From positions 1 to 34,379 of the forward strand of contig DASZHC010000226.1 in NCBI GenBank assembly GCA_035938215.1: a stretch of DNA of 34,379 nucleotides, given 5' to 3'. A program made the position numbers and the translations under genes. The notes beneath the pieces are model-generated. The model ran no database searches. It had not been told where the DNA came from and worked only from the letters and a program-made list of their open reading frames with translations. Source of the DNA: DASZHC01 sp035938215. Lineage in GTDB: Bacteria; Verrucomicrobiota; Verrucomicrobiia; Chthoniobacterales; JAFAMB01. This document shows, piece by piece, positions 1 to 5,893 of this stretch; the stretch's first letter is position 1; each line of letters starts with the position of its first letter.

Positions 1-350
1 GCTCCAGGGGCCGGCCAGAAAATGCTACTTCGGAAATTGGTTGCCGGAATGGTTCAGGTCGATTATATATCGAGTCGTAACACGGGAGATCCCGGGCTTG
101 AGGATGTTTGTGGGCCCTTAATCTAGGTGGGATTCACTGCATCGCCTCAGGCTCTTCCATGTGGGCAGGATACCTTGGTAGTCTGTTCATCGGATGGCCG
201 AATTTGGTGCTCACCTTCCGAGGTGCTCGAGCGCTCCCGGAAGTTGCGGTGAAGGCCTTGGGTTTAAAGGGTTAATTTCCGCCCAAACTGTTCTTTCTCA
301 GTGTGCGTAGTGCATGCCCTTCACCTGATGAACTTCAGAATTGTGTTCCA
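1..350. other. Unexplained leader / intergenic region upstream of the RRM gene
   Basis: No convincing coding region is visible on either strand. The stretch can fold locally: CTTCCG at about 220 pairs with CGGAAG about 17 bases later around a GC-rich interior, and GGGAGATCCC near 85 is self-complementary. It could be a long 5' leader of the RRM gene or an independent small RNA whose 5' end lies outside the window. I compared it from memory with 6S RNA, tmRNA, the SRP RNA and RNase P RNA and found no decisive match. The function is unknown. Confidence 0.3.
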
Positions 351-848
351 ATGAAATCCCAATCAATGCATTACTCAGGACGACGATCTAGACGGGGACG
401 CCGAAGACATTCAAGCCGAGCGGCAACGCCAACCCCTCCAAAGGCGAAACTCACCTTTTGGCAGCGAATAGTCACGTTTTTCAGGCGGTCGAACACCGCT
501 TCTCAGCAGGAGCCAGAGAAACCGGTCCAGAGCCCGACCGCCAAAGAAAAGGTGAGCCGGAAGCCTGAACTCGTAGAGGTCACCTCTCCAAAGCTATACG
601 TAGGAAACTTATCGTTTGACGCTACGGAAAGCGACCTATTCGAGCTTTTCAATGGCGTTGGCCAAGTTCGCAATGCCGAGGTCGTCTGCCACAAGTATAC
701 GCAGCGCTCTAAGGGCTTCGCATTTGTGCAGATGACAACCATTGAGGAAGCTCGCCGCGCTGTGCAGGAGCTTCACGACAAGGAGTTCCTTGGTCGTAAA
801 TTGGTCGTTAGCGGTGCGAAAACTCCAGATATGGAGCGAGCCGCCTGA
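351..848 (+). CDS. RRM-domain RNA-binding protein with arginine-rich N-terminal extension
   Basis: The last ~80 residues form a canonical RNA-recognition motif: RNP2 reads KLYVGNLSF and RNP1 reads KGFAFVQM, followed by the usual EEARRAV helix and a GRKLVV strand. Such small single-RRM proteins bind single-stranded RNA in the cytoplasm and occur in cyanobacteria and the PVC group. Unlike the typical ~80-120 residue forms, this one carries ~80 extra N-terminal residues: a basic, serine/arginine-rich stretch, a possible amphipathic segment (FWQRIVTFFRR) and a charged linker. The start is uncertain. The open frame extends to a GTG at 303, but ATG 351 (166 aa) or ATG 366 looks more natural; none has a clear Shine-Dalgarno. 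A strong terminator follows. Confidence 0.85.
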   Translation: MKSQSMHYSGRRSRRGRRRHSSRAATPTPPKAKLTFWQRIVTFFRRSNTASQQEPEKPVQSPTAKEKVSRKPELVEVTSPKLYVGNLSFDATESDLFELFNGVGQVRNAEVVCHKYTQRSKGFAFVQMTTIEEARRAVQELHDKEFLGRKLVVSGAKTPDMERAA

Positions 849-875
849 TTTGAAGTATTCGAAGGTCCTACCTCG

Positions 876-910
876 CCCGCGCTCTCTTGTAGAGCGCGGG
901 TTTTCGTTTT
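876..910 (+). terminator. Intrinsic terminator directly abutting the miaA start codon
   Basis: CCCGCGCTCT (876-885) pairs perfectly with AGAGCGCGGG (891-900) around a 5-base loop, followed by the T-rich tract TTTTCGTTTT (901-910). This is a textbook Rho-independent terminator for the RRM gene. Its T-tract ends exactly one base before the ATG of miaA. Confidence 0.9.
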
Positions 911-1798
911 ATGCCGGATCCGAAATATATGGTGGTGGCCGGTCCCACGGGTGTTGGCAAGACTGATTTGGCGCTCGAAGTAGCGCAAAGGCTTCGCACC
1001 GAAATCATTGGAGCCGACGCCTTCCAAATTTACCGTGGGTTGGATGTTCTTACCGGCAAACCGTCCCCGTCGCAACTACGATCCATAAAACATCATCTCG
1101 TCGGCTGCGTGCCTCTGACCGATGTATTTGACGCACATCAATACGCTACTCTTGCGCGTCCGGCCATTCTCACCTTGAACCAAAGAGGGATCATTCCCCT
1201 GGTCGTGGGAGGAACCGGGTTTTATATTCGCGCTCTTGAGGAACCATTACCCTGCTTGCCTCCCTCAAGTAAGGCTCTGAGGTCCAAATTCGAACAACAA
1301 TCAACACCTGCCCTATTGAAAGAACTGGCTTCTCGAGACGCCGTTGCCTTCGAGCGCATCGATCGGCAGAACAGGAGGCGTGTGATTCGCGCGTTGGAGG
1401 TATGTCTCATCTTGGGCAGGCCATTTTCCAGCTTCGCCACAGACTCATTTCCGGACCCGGCAATCCCACGGTTCTTTCTTGAGCGGCCTCGGGAAGAATT
1501 GATCGAGCGTATTAACAGGCGAGTCGCGCAGATGTTTGCTCGTGGGGTTGTAAATGAAGTGGCGGCCGTTGAGAAGATCGGCCCAACCGCATCAAAGGCG
1601 ATAGGATTTTCCTTGATCCGCTCATTCTTGGCAGGTGAGCTCGATGAAAGCGCCTGCGCTGCGTTGATTTGCCAACAAACCAGACAATACGCTAAACGGC
1701 AGACAACCTGGTTCCGTCGTCAGCGGTATGAATTCATTCCGGCGGAGTCTTCCGTCGAGTACCTGATCGCGACTTTTCGGCGCCGCTTTGCCGACTAG
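911..1798 (+). CDS. miaA: tRNA dimethylallyltransferase (MiaA)
   Basis: MiaA transfers a dimethylallyl group from DMAPP to N6 of A37 in tRNAs reading UNN codons, in the cytoplasm. The 295-residue product is near the usual family length. Visible motifs in order: P-loop GPTGVGKT (residues 11-18), the DMAPP/tRNA segment GADAFQIYRGLDV (the family usually has SADSxQVYRG, so A-F replaces S-R/K), GGTGFYIRAL, RRVIRALEV, and the C-terminal QYAKRQTTWFRRQ signature. The ATG at 911 has no Shine-Dalgarno because the bases before it are the terminator T-tract; ATG 929, just before VVAGPTG, is a possible alternative. It must be expressed by read-through, from an internal promoter, or leaderless. Confidence 0.93.
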   Translation: MPDPKYMVVAGPTGVGKTDLALEVAQRLRTEIIGADAFQIYRGLDVLTGKPSPSQLRSIKHHLVGCVPLTDVFDAHQYATLARPAILTLNQRGIIPLVVGGTGFYIRALEEPLPCLPPSSKALRSKFEQQSTPALLKELASRDAVAFERIDRQNRRRVIRALEVCLILGRPFSSFATDSFPDPAIPRFFLERPREELIERINRRVAQMFARGVVNEVAAVEKIGPTASKAIGFSLIRSFLAGELDESACAALICQQTRQYAKRQTTWFRRQRYEFIPAESSVEYLIATFRRRFAD

Positions 1799-1855
1799 CT
1801 GGCTAGCGCTCACAAGTACCTGCGGCTCTGCGACTTGTGCAAGGAACTTGGGAGC
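1799..1855 (+). repeat. Dispersed ~57 bp repeat, copy 1, at the miaA stop codon
   Basis: This stretch begins on the base after the miaA TAG and is about three-quarters identical to 30385-30442, which overlaps the stop codon of another plus-strand gene. Shared blocks include CTGGCTA, TCACAA, TACCT, GTGC and GGAACTTGG. It is followed within ~35 bp by a REPIN-like element, as in the other copy. Confidence 0.65.
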
Positions 1856-1886
1856 GCGTCCATGCGGTGCAGTTCGCTTATTTATG

Positions 1887-1973
1887 GGCGGGACGGCCTG
1901 CGTGCTGTCTCATTTTTCTCCTGTTACTCGAATTGAAAATAATAAATGGGACGGCACGGAGGCCGTCCCTCCC
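1887..1973. repeat. REPIN-like paired inverted repeat, copy A
   Basis: Two inverted REP-type units are separated by ~37 bp. The right unit (about 1948-1973) contains GGACGGCACGGAGGCCGTCC, a 7-bp stem GGACGGC/GCCGTCC with a 6-base loop, followed by CTCCC. The left unit (about 1890-1910) is its reverse complement with a few substitutions. Related pairs lie at 11487, 13623 and 30541. It lies between convergent miaA and the rluB-like gene and could act as a bidirectional terminator. Confidence 0.8.
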
Positions 1974-1989
1974 TAAAATCATCTGTCGC

Positions 1990-2682
1990 CTACCCCAGGT
2001 TCGTCAGCAACTCTATCTCTTTCTTGCTCAACAACCGTACCTCGCCCGGGCGAAGTCCCCGGTCAGTAAGCGGTCCTATTCGAACTCGCTGCAAGCGTCT
2101 GACTTTGTAGTCAAGGGCCGCAAAGACACGCCGAACCTGACGCTTGAGTCCCTGCGTGAGAATGACGCGTACCTGCCGGCGATTGACCTTGAAAACCGCC
2201 TCAAAACGAGCTCGGCCTTCGGACAAATACACACCCGTTTTTGTCTTCGCCGCGTGTTCTGGCTTGAACTCCCGATCAAGCGTAACAAGATATTCCTTTT
2301 CCAGCTTGAATTTCGGGTGAGTGATTTGAAAAGCGAGGTCACCGTCATTCGTAAGTAGAAGCAACCCTTCGGACTCCTTATCAAGACGCCCGACGTGAGC
2401 CAGATTCGGCAGCTCTTCTGGGAGCAAGTCGTAGATCGTTTTTCGGGATCCCTCGTCAGACCGGGTTGTTATAAAGTTCGCCGGTTTGTTCAGCAGGAGA
2501 TAGACGAACTCCTGGGGATGCACAACACGCCCATCAACCCTCACCCGGTCGGAGAGTGACACTTGCGTCGCTAAATCGGTAATGAGTTTGCTGTTAACCG
2601 TGACGCGGCCCTCACGAATATAGTCCTCCGCACCTCGTCGTGAGGAAATCCCGGCCAGCGCCAGAAAGCGATTCAACCGCAC
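1990..2682 (-). CDS. rluB: RluB/RsuA-family 23S/16S rRNA pseudouridine synthase
   Basis: This family isomerises uridine to pseudouridine in rRNA. The protein starts with an S4 RNA-binding domain (residues 1-48: MRLNRFLALAGISSRR, GRVTVN), then YLLLNKPANF and the catalytic motif GRLDKESEGLLLLTND with Asp101 as the predicted nucleophile. The late motif LKRQVRRVFAAL fits RluB/RsuA. The KTIYDLLP segment resembles RluB, so large-subunit U2605 is the likelier target, but RsuA or RluE-type specificity is not excluded. Length 230 aa is typical. The start is GTG at 2682, 15 bases after the small basic protein gene and in the same frame, so the two are probably co-transcribed from the promoter at 2878-2905. 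Confidence 0.88.
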   Translation of the reverse strand: MRLNRFLALAGISSRRGAEDYIREGRVTVNSKLITDLATQVSLSDRVRVDGRVVHPQEFVYLLLNKPANFITTRSDEGSRKTIYDLLPEELPNLAHVGRLDKESEGLLLLTNDGDLAFQITHPKFKLEKEYLVTLDREFKPEHAAKTKTGVYLSEGRARFEAVFKVNRRQVRVILTQGLKRQVRRVFAALDYKVRRLQRVRIGPLTDRGLRPGEVRLLSKKEIELLTNLG

Positions 2683-2697
2683 GATGTGAAATCCGCG

Positions 2698-2853
2698 CTA
2701 CGCGTCCGGTTTGGTCTTCGGTAACCCGATTACCTTATCTCCCGGCTTAAAAAGCCCGCGCTTTTTGAGCAATTCCACACGCTCAAATCGCTTCAGCACA
2801 TTTCGCTTTGCGACAATCGTGCTGGCGCCCTTTAAACTACGATGCTGTGACAT
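2698..2853 (-). CDS. Small basic protein (Verrucomicrobia/Chlamydiae ribosome-linked family)
   Basis: This 51-residue ORF reads MSQHRSLKGASTIVAK then RNVLKRFERVELLKKRG and ends in VIGLPKTKPDA. It is very basic and agrees with the conserved 'small basic protein' family that I recall as shared by Verrucomicrobia and Chlamydiae and suspected to be a ribosome or rRNA-associated component. Translation initiation is well supported: GAGGAAAG lies 4-10 bases upstream of ATG 2853. It is first in a two-gene operon with the rluB-like pseudouridine synthase, consistent with a ribosome role. The biochemical function is not established; the ribosomal link is inference from family name and context. Confidence 0.85.
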   Translation of the reverse strand: MSQHRSLKGASTIVAKRNVLKRFERVELLKKRGLFKPGDKVIGLPKTKPDA

Positions 2854-2877
2854 AAACTTTCCTCAAAGTGAACGCGG

Positions 2878-2905
2878 ACTATAATGGCCCAGCGGGAAAA
2901 ATCAA
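2878..2905 (-). promoter_or_regulatory. Sigma70-type promoter for the small basic protein-rluB operon
   Basis: On the minus strand TTGATT (2900-2905) is followed after 16 bases by TATAGT (2878-2883). A transcript would begin about 20 bases before the GAGGAAAG ribosome binding site. Between this promoter and the sufT 3' end lies a perfect 7-bp hairpin, TCAAGGG (2946-2952) with CCCTTGA (2958-2964), of unknown role. Confidence 0.5.
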
Positions 2906-3031
2906 TCCCCCTGGAAATCTCATCCCGCCGCGGCGCACTGAGATCTCAAGGGTAAATCCCTTGAACTTCGTCGCGTTCAAAGCGGGCCGCCGCCAAGGCG
3001 CCGGTTTTATTTTACGGGGGGTAGAATCAGC

Positions 3032-3080
3032 ATTCTGATTCCTGTGTTCTGACTCCTGATTTCTGTCTTCCGTTTTCTCA
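3032..3080 (-). repeat. Heptanucleotide array 1, ending on the sufT stop codon
   Basis: Seven consecutive 7-base units in the plus orientation: ATTCTGA, TTCCTGT, GTTCTGA, CTCCTGA, TTTCTGT, CTTCCGT, TTTCTCA. The last unit ends exactly on the TGA of sufT (3078-3080, minus strand). The distal end continues into a perfect hairpin, GAATCAG (3024-3030) with CTGATTC (3035-3041), followed on the minus strand by a C-run and A-rich sequence. Related arrays lie at 29076 and 32634. Confidence 0.75.
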
Positions 3081-3623
3081 GATCAACCCCAGCTTCATCT
3101 TTCCAGCTTCGCTGATCATGTACTGGTTCCACGGGGGATCCCAAACCAGCTCAACATCTGCTTCGTCAACACCCGGGATCGCTAAGATTTTGGATCGGGC
3201 GTCCTGGGCGATCGCCGGTCCCATGCCGCATCCCGGAGCTGTGAGAGTCATCTTGACCTCAACCTTCGTGCCGGCGTCCCGGTCCGTTACAATCTGACAA
3301 TCGTAGACTAAACCCAAATCCACGATATTGACCGGGATTTCAGGATCGTAGACGGTCCGCAGCTGTTCCCAAATCTCATCCTCGTCTACCTCATTTGCGC
3401 TTTTCTTGTGCTTGTCCTTGCTGCTACGCGGTTCCAAGCCGAGCGCATCAGCATTTTCATCGGCAATCCTGAACAGCCCGTAATCGCAGGCAATTGTATA
3501 ACTTCCGCCAAGACTCTGGGTGATGATCACCCTGGTGCCGGCCGGTATCGTCGTCTTTAGCCCGGCCGGAATTTGAATCGCTTCACAATCGCGCTTTAGC
3601 GCAATTTCAAGATCGTCGTTCAT
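3078..3623 (-). CDS. sufT: SufT-type iron-sulfur cluster assembly protein (MIP18/DUF59 domain)
   Basis: SufT proteins help mature [4Fe-4S] proteins in the cytoplasm. The C-terminal half holds the MIP18/DUF59 domain: DPEIPVNIVDLGLVYD, then MTLTAPGCGMGP with the conserved cysteine, and the SufT-specific ending WDPPWNQYMISEAGKMKL. The N-terminal ~75 residues are the extension characteristic of SufT rather than simple DUF59 proteins. Length 181 aa fits. Its ATG overlaps the end of the NifU-like gene by 17 bases, so the two are translationally coupled. The core sufBCDS genes are not in the window. Confidence 0.9.
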   Translation of the reverse strand: MNDDLEIALKRDCEAIQIPAGLKTTIPAGTRVIITQSLGGSYTIACDYGLFRIADENADALGLEPRSSKDKHKKSANEVDEDEIWEQLRTVYDPEIPVNIVDLGLVYDCQIVTDRDAGTKVEVKMTLTAPGCGMGPAIAQDARSKILAIPGVDEADVELVWDPPWNQYMISEAGKMKLGLI

Positions 3624-4098
3624 TTGAACTCCCTAAAACTATTTTCTTTGACTCTTGTTTGGGGGATTGGAATTGCTGCAGCAAGGTCGGAGCAAGGTTT
3701 TTGCTCTCAGCCTTTTGCTCGTCTGGCGCGAGCGCAGACCTGAGCGCGCCTTCCACGAGCTGCGCGCAATGAATTTTCAAAGGAGGCAATGGGCCGAGTG
3801 GAGCCGCTAGATCGTCGCCACTCATGGTAAGCGCTTCTTCAACGGTTTTGCCGGAAATCAGCTCAGTTGCCAAACTCGCTACTGCAATCGCTGTTTCGCA
3901 ACCAAACGTTTGAAACGTCGCTTTGTCGATGACCCGCTTACCGTCAACCTCTTTAAACTTCACCCACATCCGAAGCATGTCGCCACAGTCTTCGCTCCCA
4001 ACCGTCCCGACCGCATCAGCTCCGTCGAGTTCACCGAGGTTTTTCGGGTGCCTGATTGCTTCTTCGACCCGTTTAGTAAAATCGTCCGCCTGGCTCAT
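3607..4098 (-). CDS. NifU/IscU-like iron-sulfur cluster scaffold
   Basis: IscU/NifU-N proteins assemble nascent [2Fe-2S]/[4Fe-4S] clusters. The three ligand cysteines are present: EDCGDM (Cys38), TFGCETA (Cys67) and KIHCAQL (Cys111), with the conserved Asp40 after CG and the LPPLKIHC motif recognised by the HscA-type chaperone. I prefer ATG 4098 over the GTG at 4101 because GGAG sits 6 bases upstream. At 163 residues it carries a ~40-residue Gln/Lys-rich tail beyond the scaffold fold. It starts 3 bases after the stop of the rhodanese gene and overlaps sufT, forming a tight three-gene unit for Fe-S work. Confidence 0.9.
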   Translation of the reverse strand: MSQADDFTKRVEEAIRHPKNLGELDGADAVGTVGSEDCGDMLRMWVKFKEVDGKRVIDKATFQTFGCETAIAVASLATELISGKTVEEALTMSGDDLAAPLGPLPPLKIHCAQLVEGALRSALAPDEQKAESKNLAPTLLQQFQSPKQESKKIVLGSSNERRS

Positions 4099-4101
4099 CA
4101 C

Positions 4102-4650
4102 TCACTCCAACGTGTACCGAGGCAAAGCCTGATCGACTTCTGTGCTCCACGCGTCGATTCCTCCCGCCAGCGATTTCACATTTTGAAAACCGTGACCCGC
4201 AAAAAATGAAGCGGCGTCTAGACTGCGGATGCCTTGATGGCATACAAACACGAACTCCCGGTCTTTTGGCCATTCTGAAATGATTTCCTGTATCAGGTCT
4301 TGTGTCAGAAAGATTGCCCCATCAATATGGACCGCCTCCCATTCTTCCCGGCTGCGAACGTCAATTAACGCAATCTGCTCCCCGGCACGAAGTCGTTCTG
4401 CAACTTCCATCGGAGATATCTCCATCTTTTGATCGGCCTCGCACCCGGCTAGGATCGTATCAATTGCCTCGTCAACTGGCAGATTGTTATTCCGAGCACA
4501 GACCTCACTCAGCGTTTCGCTTGGACCGAATCCGCAGCTTGAGCATCCGCCGATATGGTAGGCCCGAAAAAGCGCTCGTTGAGCGCCCGGGTACCCACTT
4601 AGAAGCTTTCCCATTGTTATGTTCGGATCGATCGTCTTTGTCGTGCTCAC
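4102..4650 (-). CDS. DUF1858-like plus rhodanese domain protein
   Basis: Rhodaneses carry persulfide sulfur on an active-site cysteine. From GTG 4650 the product is 182 aa. Residues ~1-70 resemble a DUF1858-type helical domain with a CSSC motif (Cys36, Cys39). Residues ~78-178 are a rhodanese domain (LIDVRSREEWEAVHIDGA, active-site loop VCHQGIRS with Cys137, LAGGIDAW). The longer frame from TTG 4695 is less likely because GGAGG would lie only one base before it, whereas GTG 4650 has AAGG about 10 bases upstream. It heads the cluster with the NifU-like scaffold and SufT, which suggests sulfur delivery to cluster assembly; that role is inference. Confidence 0.85.
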   Translation of the reverse strand: MSTTKTIDPNITMGKLLSGYPGAQRALFRAYHIGGCSSCGFGPSETLSEVCARNNNLPVDEAIDTILAGCEADQKMEISPMEVAERLRAGEQIALIDVRSREEWEAVHIDGAIFLTQDLIQEIISEWPKDREFVFVCHQGIRSLDAASFFAGHGFQNVKSLAGGIDAWSTEVDQALPRYTLE

Positions 4651-4876
4651 GGTTATCAGCCTTACATCATTTAGTTCGAAAATCAAAGGGCCCAATACCT
4701 CCGCGGGTTATCCAAGCGTTTCATACGAAGAATTCTGAAGAACATCCGGTGTCCGGTTACTGGAGTGCGCTTGTCGTCAGTGGGGAACAATTCAACAACG
4801 GCTTCACCAGTAATTTTGGTAAGGATACGCTCGTCCCCGATACACAGGGTTTGACAATATTTCGACCTTCGCGCTA

Positions 4877-5833
4877 ATGAGCTTACGGTTCCTGAAAGAA
4901 GGCGCCCAGAGGTCGAAGCTTTTAAGCTTCTTGGATAGCGATGCAAGGATGAGCGCGTTATATCGAAAGATCCGAGAGACGATCACAAACAAAAATTCGA
5001 AGTTACCAAAACGGCTCCGGAAGTGGATCCGCTGGAATCGAATATTCCTTGCAGCGGGCCTGCGGGAGGCATTGGAGCTGATGAGTTCTAAGACCGGTAG
5101 ATCCGATTGGCCGAAGGTCTCTTTGCGAGTCGATCGTGAGGACATGATGTACGAAATCGATCCGACGCATTACTTCTGTGTCGGCTACTCCGCGCTGTTT
5201 TGCGTCGAGCAGGCCTTAGAGAAAGCAGCTAAGACCTCTGTTAAATCGATCTTGGACTTTGGTTCCGGCCATGGCCGTGTATTGCGCACTTTGGCTGCCC
5301 GTTTTCCGCATGCCGCGCTGACAGCGGCGGACGTGAATGTAGCCGCCGTTGATTTTTGTGCCAAAGCATTCGGAGCAGCGCCGGTGTACTCGGACGCAAA
5401 TTTTTCGCGGCTGGTTTTTGGTACGAGATTTGATTTGATCTGGGTCGGGTCGTTGTTCACCCATATGAGTGCGGAACGATGGACGACTTTATTGAAGCTT
5501 TTTCGTTCTGTCCTGACTGAGGACGGAATGGCTGTCTTTAGTACTCACGGGAGCGAAGCAGAACGGCGATTGAGGGAGGGTGAAACCCGGTTTTACGGTT
5601 TGGAACCCGAGCGCATTGCGAAGATCTTGGAGGAACACGGAGCGCATGGATTTGGCTATAGCGATTACCGAAAGTCACCGGGATATGGGGTTTCGTTGAG
5701 CTCTCCTGAGTGGGTTTCTTTTCAAGTAACTGCGCTCGGTTTCGAGCCCGTTTTGTACCTGAAGAATGCTTGGGACAATCACCACGATGTGTGGGCTGTG
5801 AGACTAAGACAGCTTCGTGAGAATTTGGGGTGA
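4877..5833 (+). CDS. Class I SAM-dependent methyltransferase
   Basis: The central region holds a Rossmann-type methyltransferase: motif I ILDFGSGHGRVLR, the acidic end of strand 2 (LTAADVN), then FDLIWVGSLFTH and a post-motif segment LTEDGMAVFSTHG. The substrate is unknown. The N-terminal ~95 residues are basic and carry no recognisable domain. The ATG 4877 start lacks a good Shine-Dalgarno. A TTGACA at about 4852 with 17-base spacing would put the -10 box over this ATG, so ATG 4946 (MSALYRK) is a serious alternative start. It is convergent with the large membrane protein that follows, and may modify a glycan or lipid made by the neighbouring GT-C-like proteins, which is speculation from position. 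Confidence 0.8.
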   Translation: MSLRFLKEGAQRSKLLSFLDSDARMSALYRKIRETITNKNSKLPKRLRKWIRWNRIFLAAGLREALELMSSKTGRSDWPKVSLRVDREDMMYEIDPTHYFCVGYSALFCVEQALEKAAKTSVKSILDFGSGHGRVLRTLAARFPHAALTAADVNVAAVDFCAKAFGAAPVYSDANFSRLVFGTRFDLIWVGSLFTHMSAERWTTLLKLFRSVLTEDGMAVFSTHGSEAERRLREGETRFYGLEPERIAKILEEHGAHGFGYSDYRKSPGYGVSLSSPEWVSFQVTALGFEPVLYLKNAWDNHHDVWAVRLRQLRENLG

Positions 5834-5893
5834 TTGTTCATCAAATTTACTAGCAAGGCCGCGCTCAGAAGAGCGAGATGTACGGATCTGGAG

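Noticed and set aside
1..302. 6S RNA, tmRNA or SRP RNA at the window start
   Set aside because: Scattered similarities (for example GGCCTTGG and CGCTCC) did not line up in the right order with any of these RNAs, so no identification is made.
1837..2358. 173-codon plus-strand ORF
   Set aside because: It passes through the REPIN-like element and lies antisense to the well-supported pseudouridine synthase.
3032..3080. Possible CRISPR or satellite DNA at the heptad arrays
   Set aside because: Units are 7 bases and contiguous with no spacers, no cas genes are present, and the pattern is better described as degenerate heptad arrays.
5862..5875. Terminator between the methyltransferase and the convergent membrane protein
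   Set aside because: CGCTC-AGAA-GAGCG forms only a 5-bp stem and no T-tract follows on either strand.
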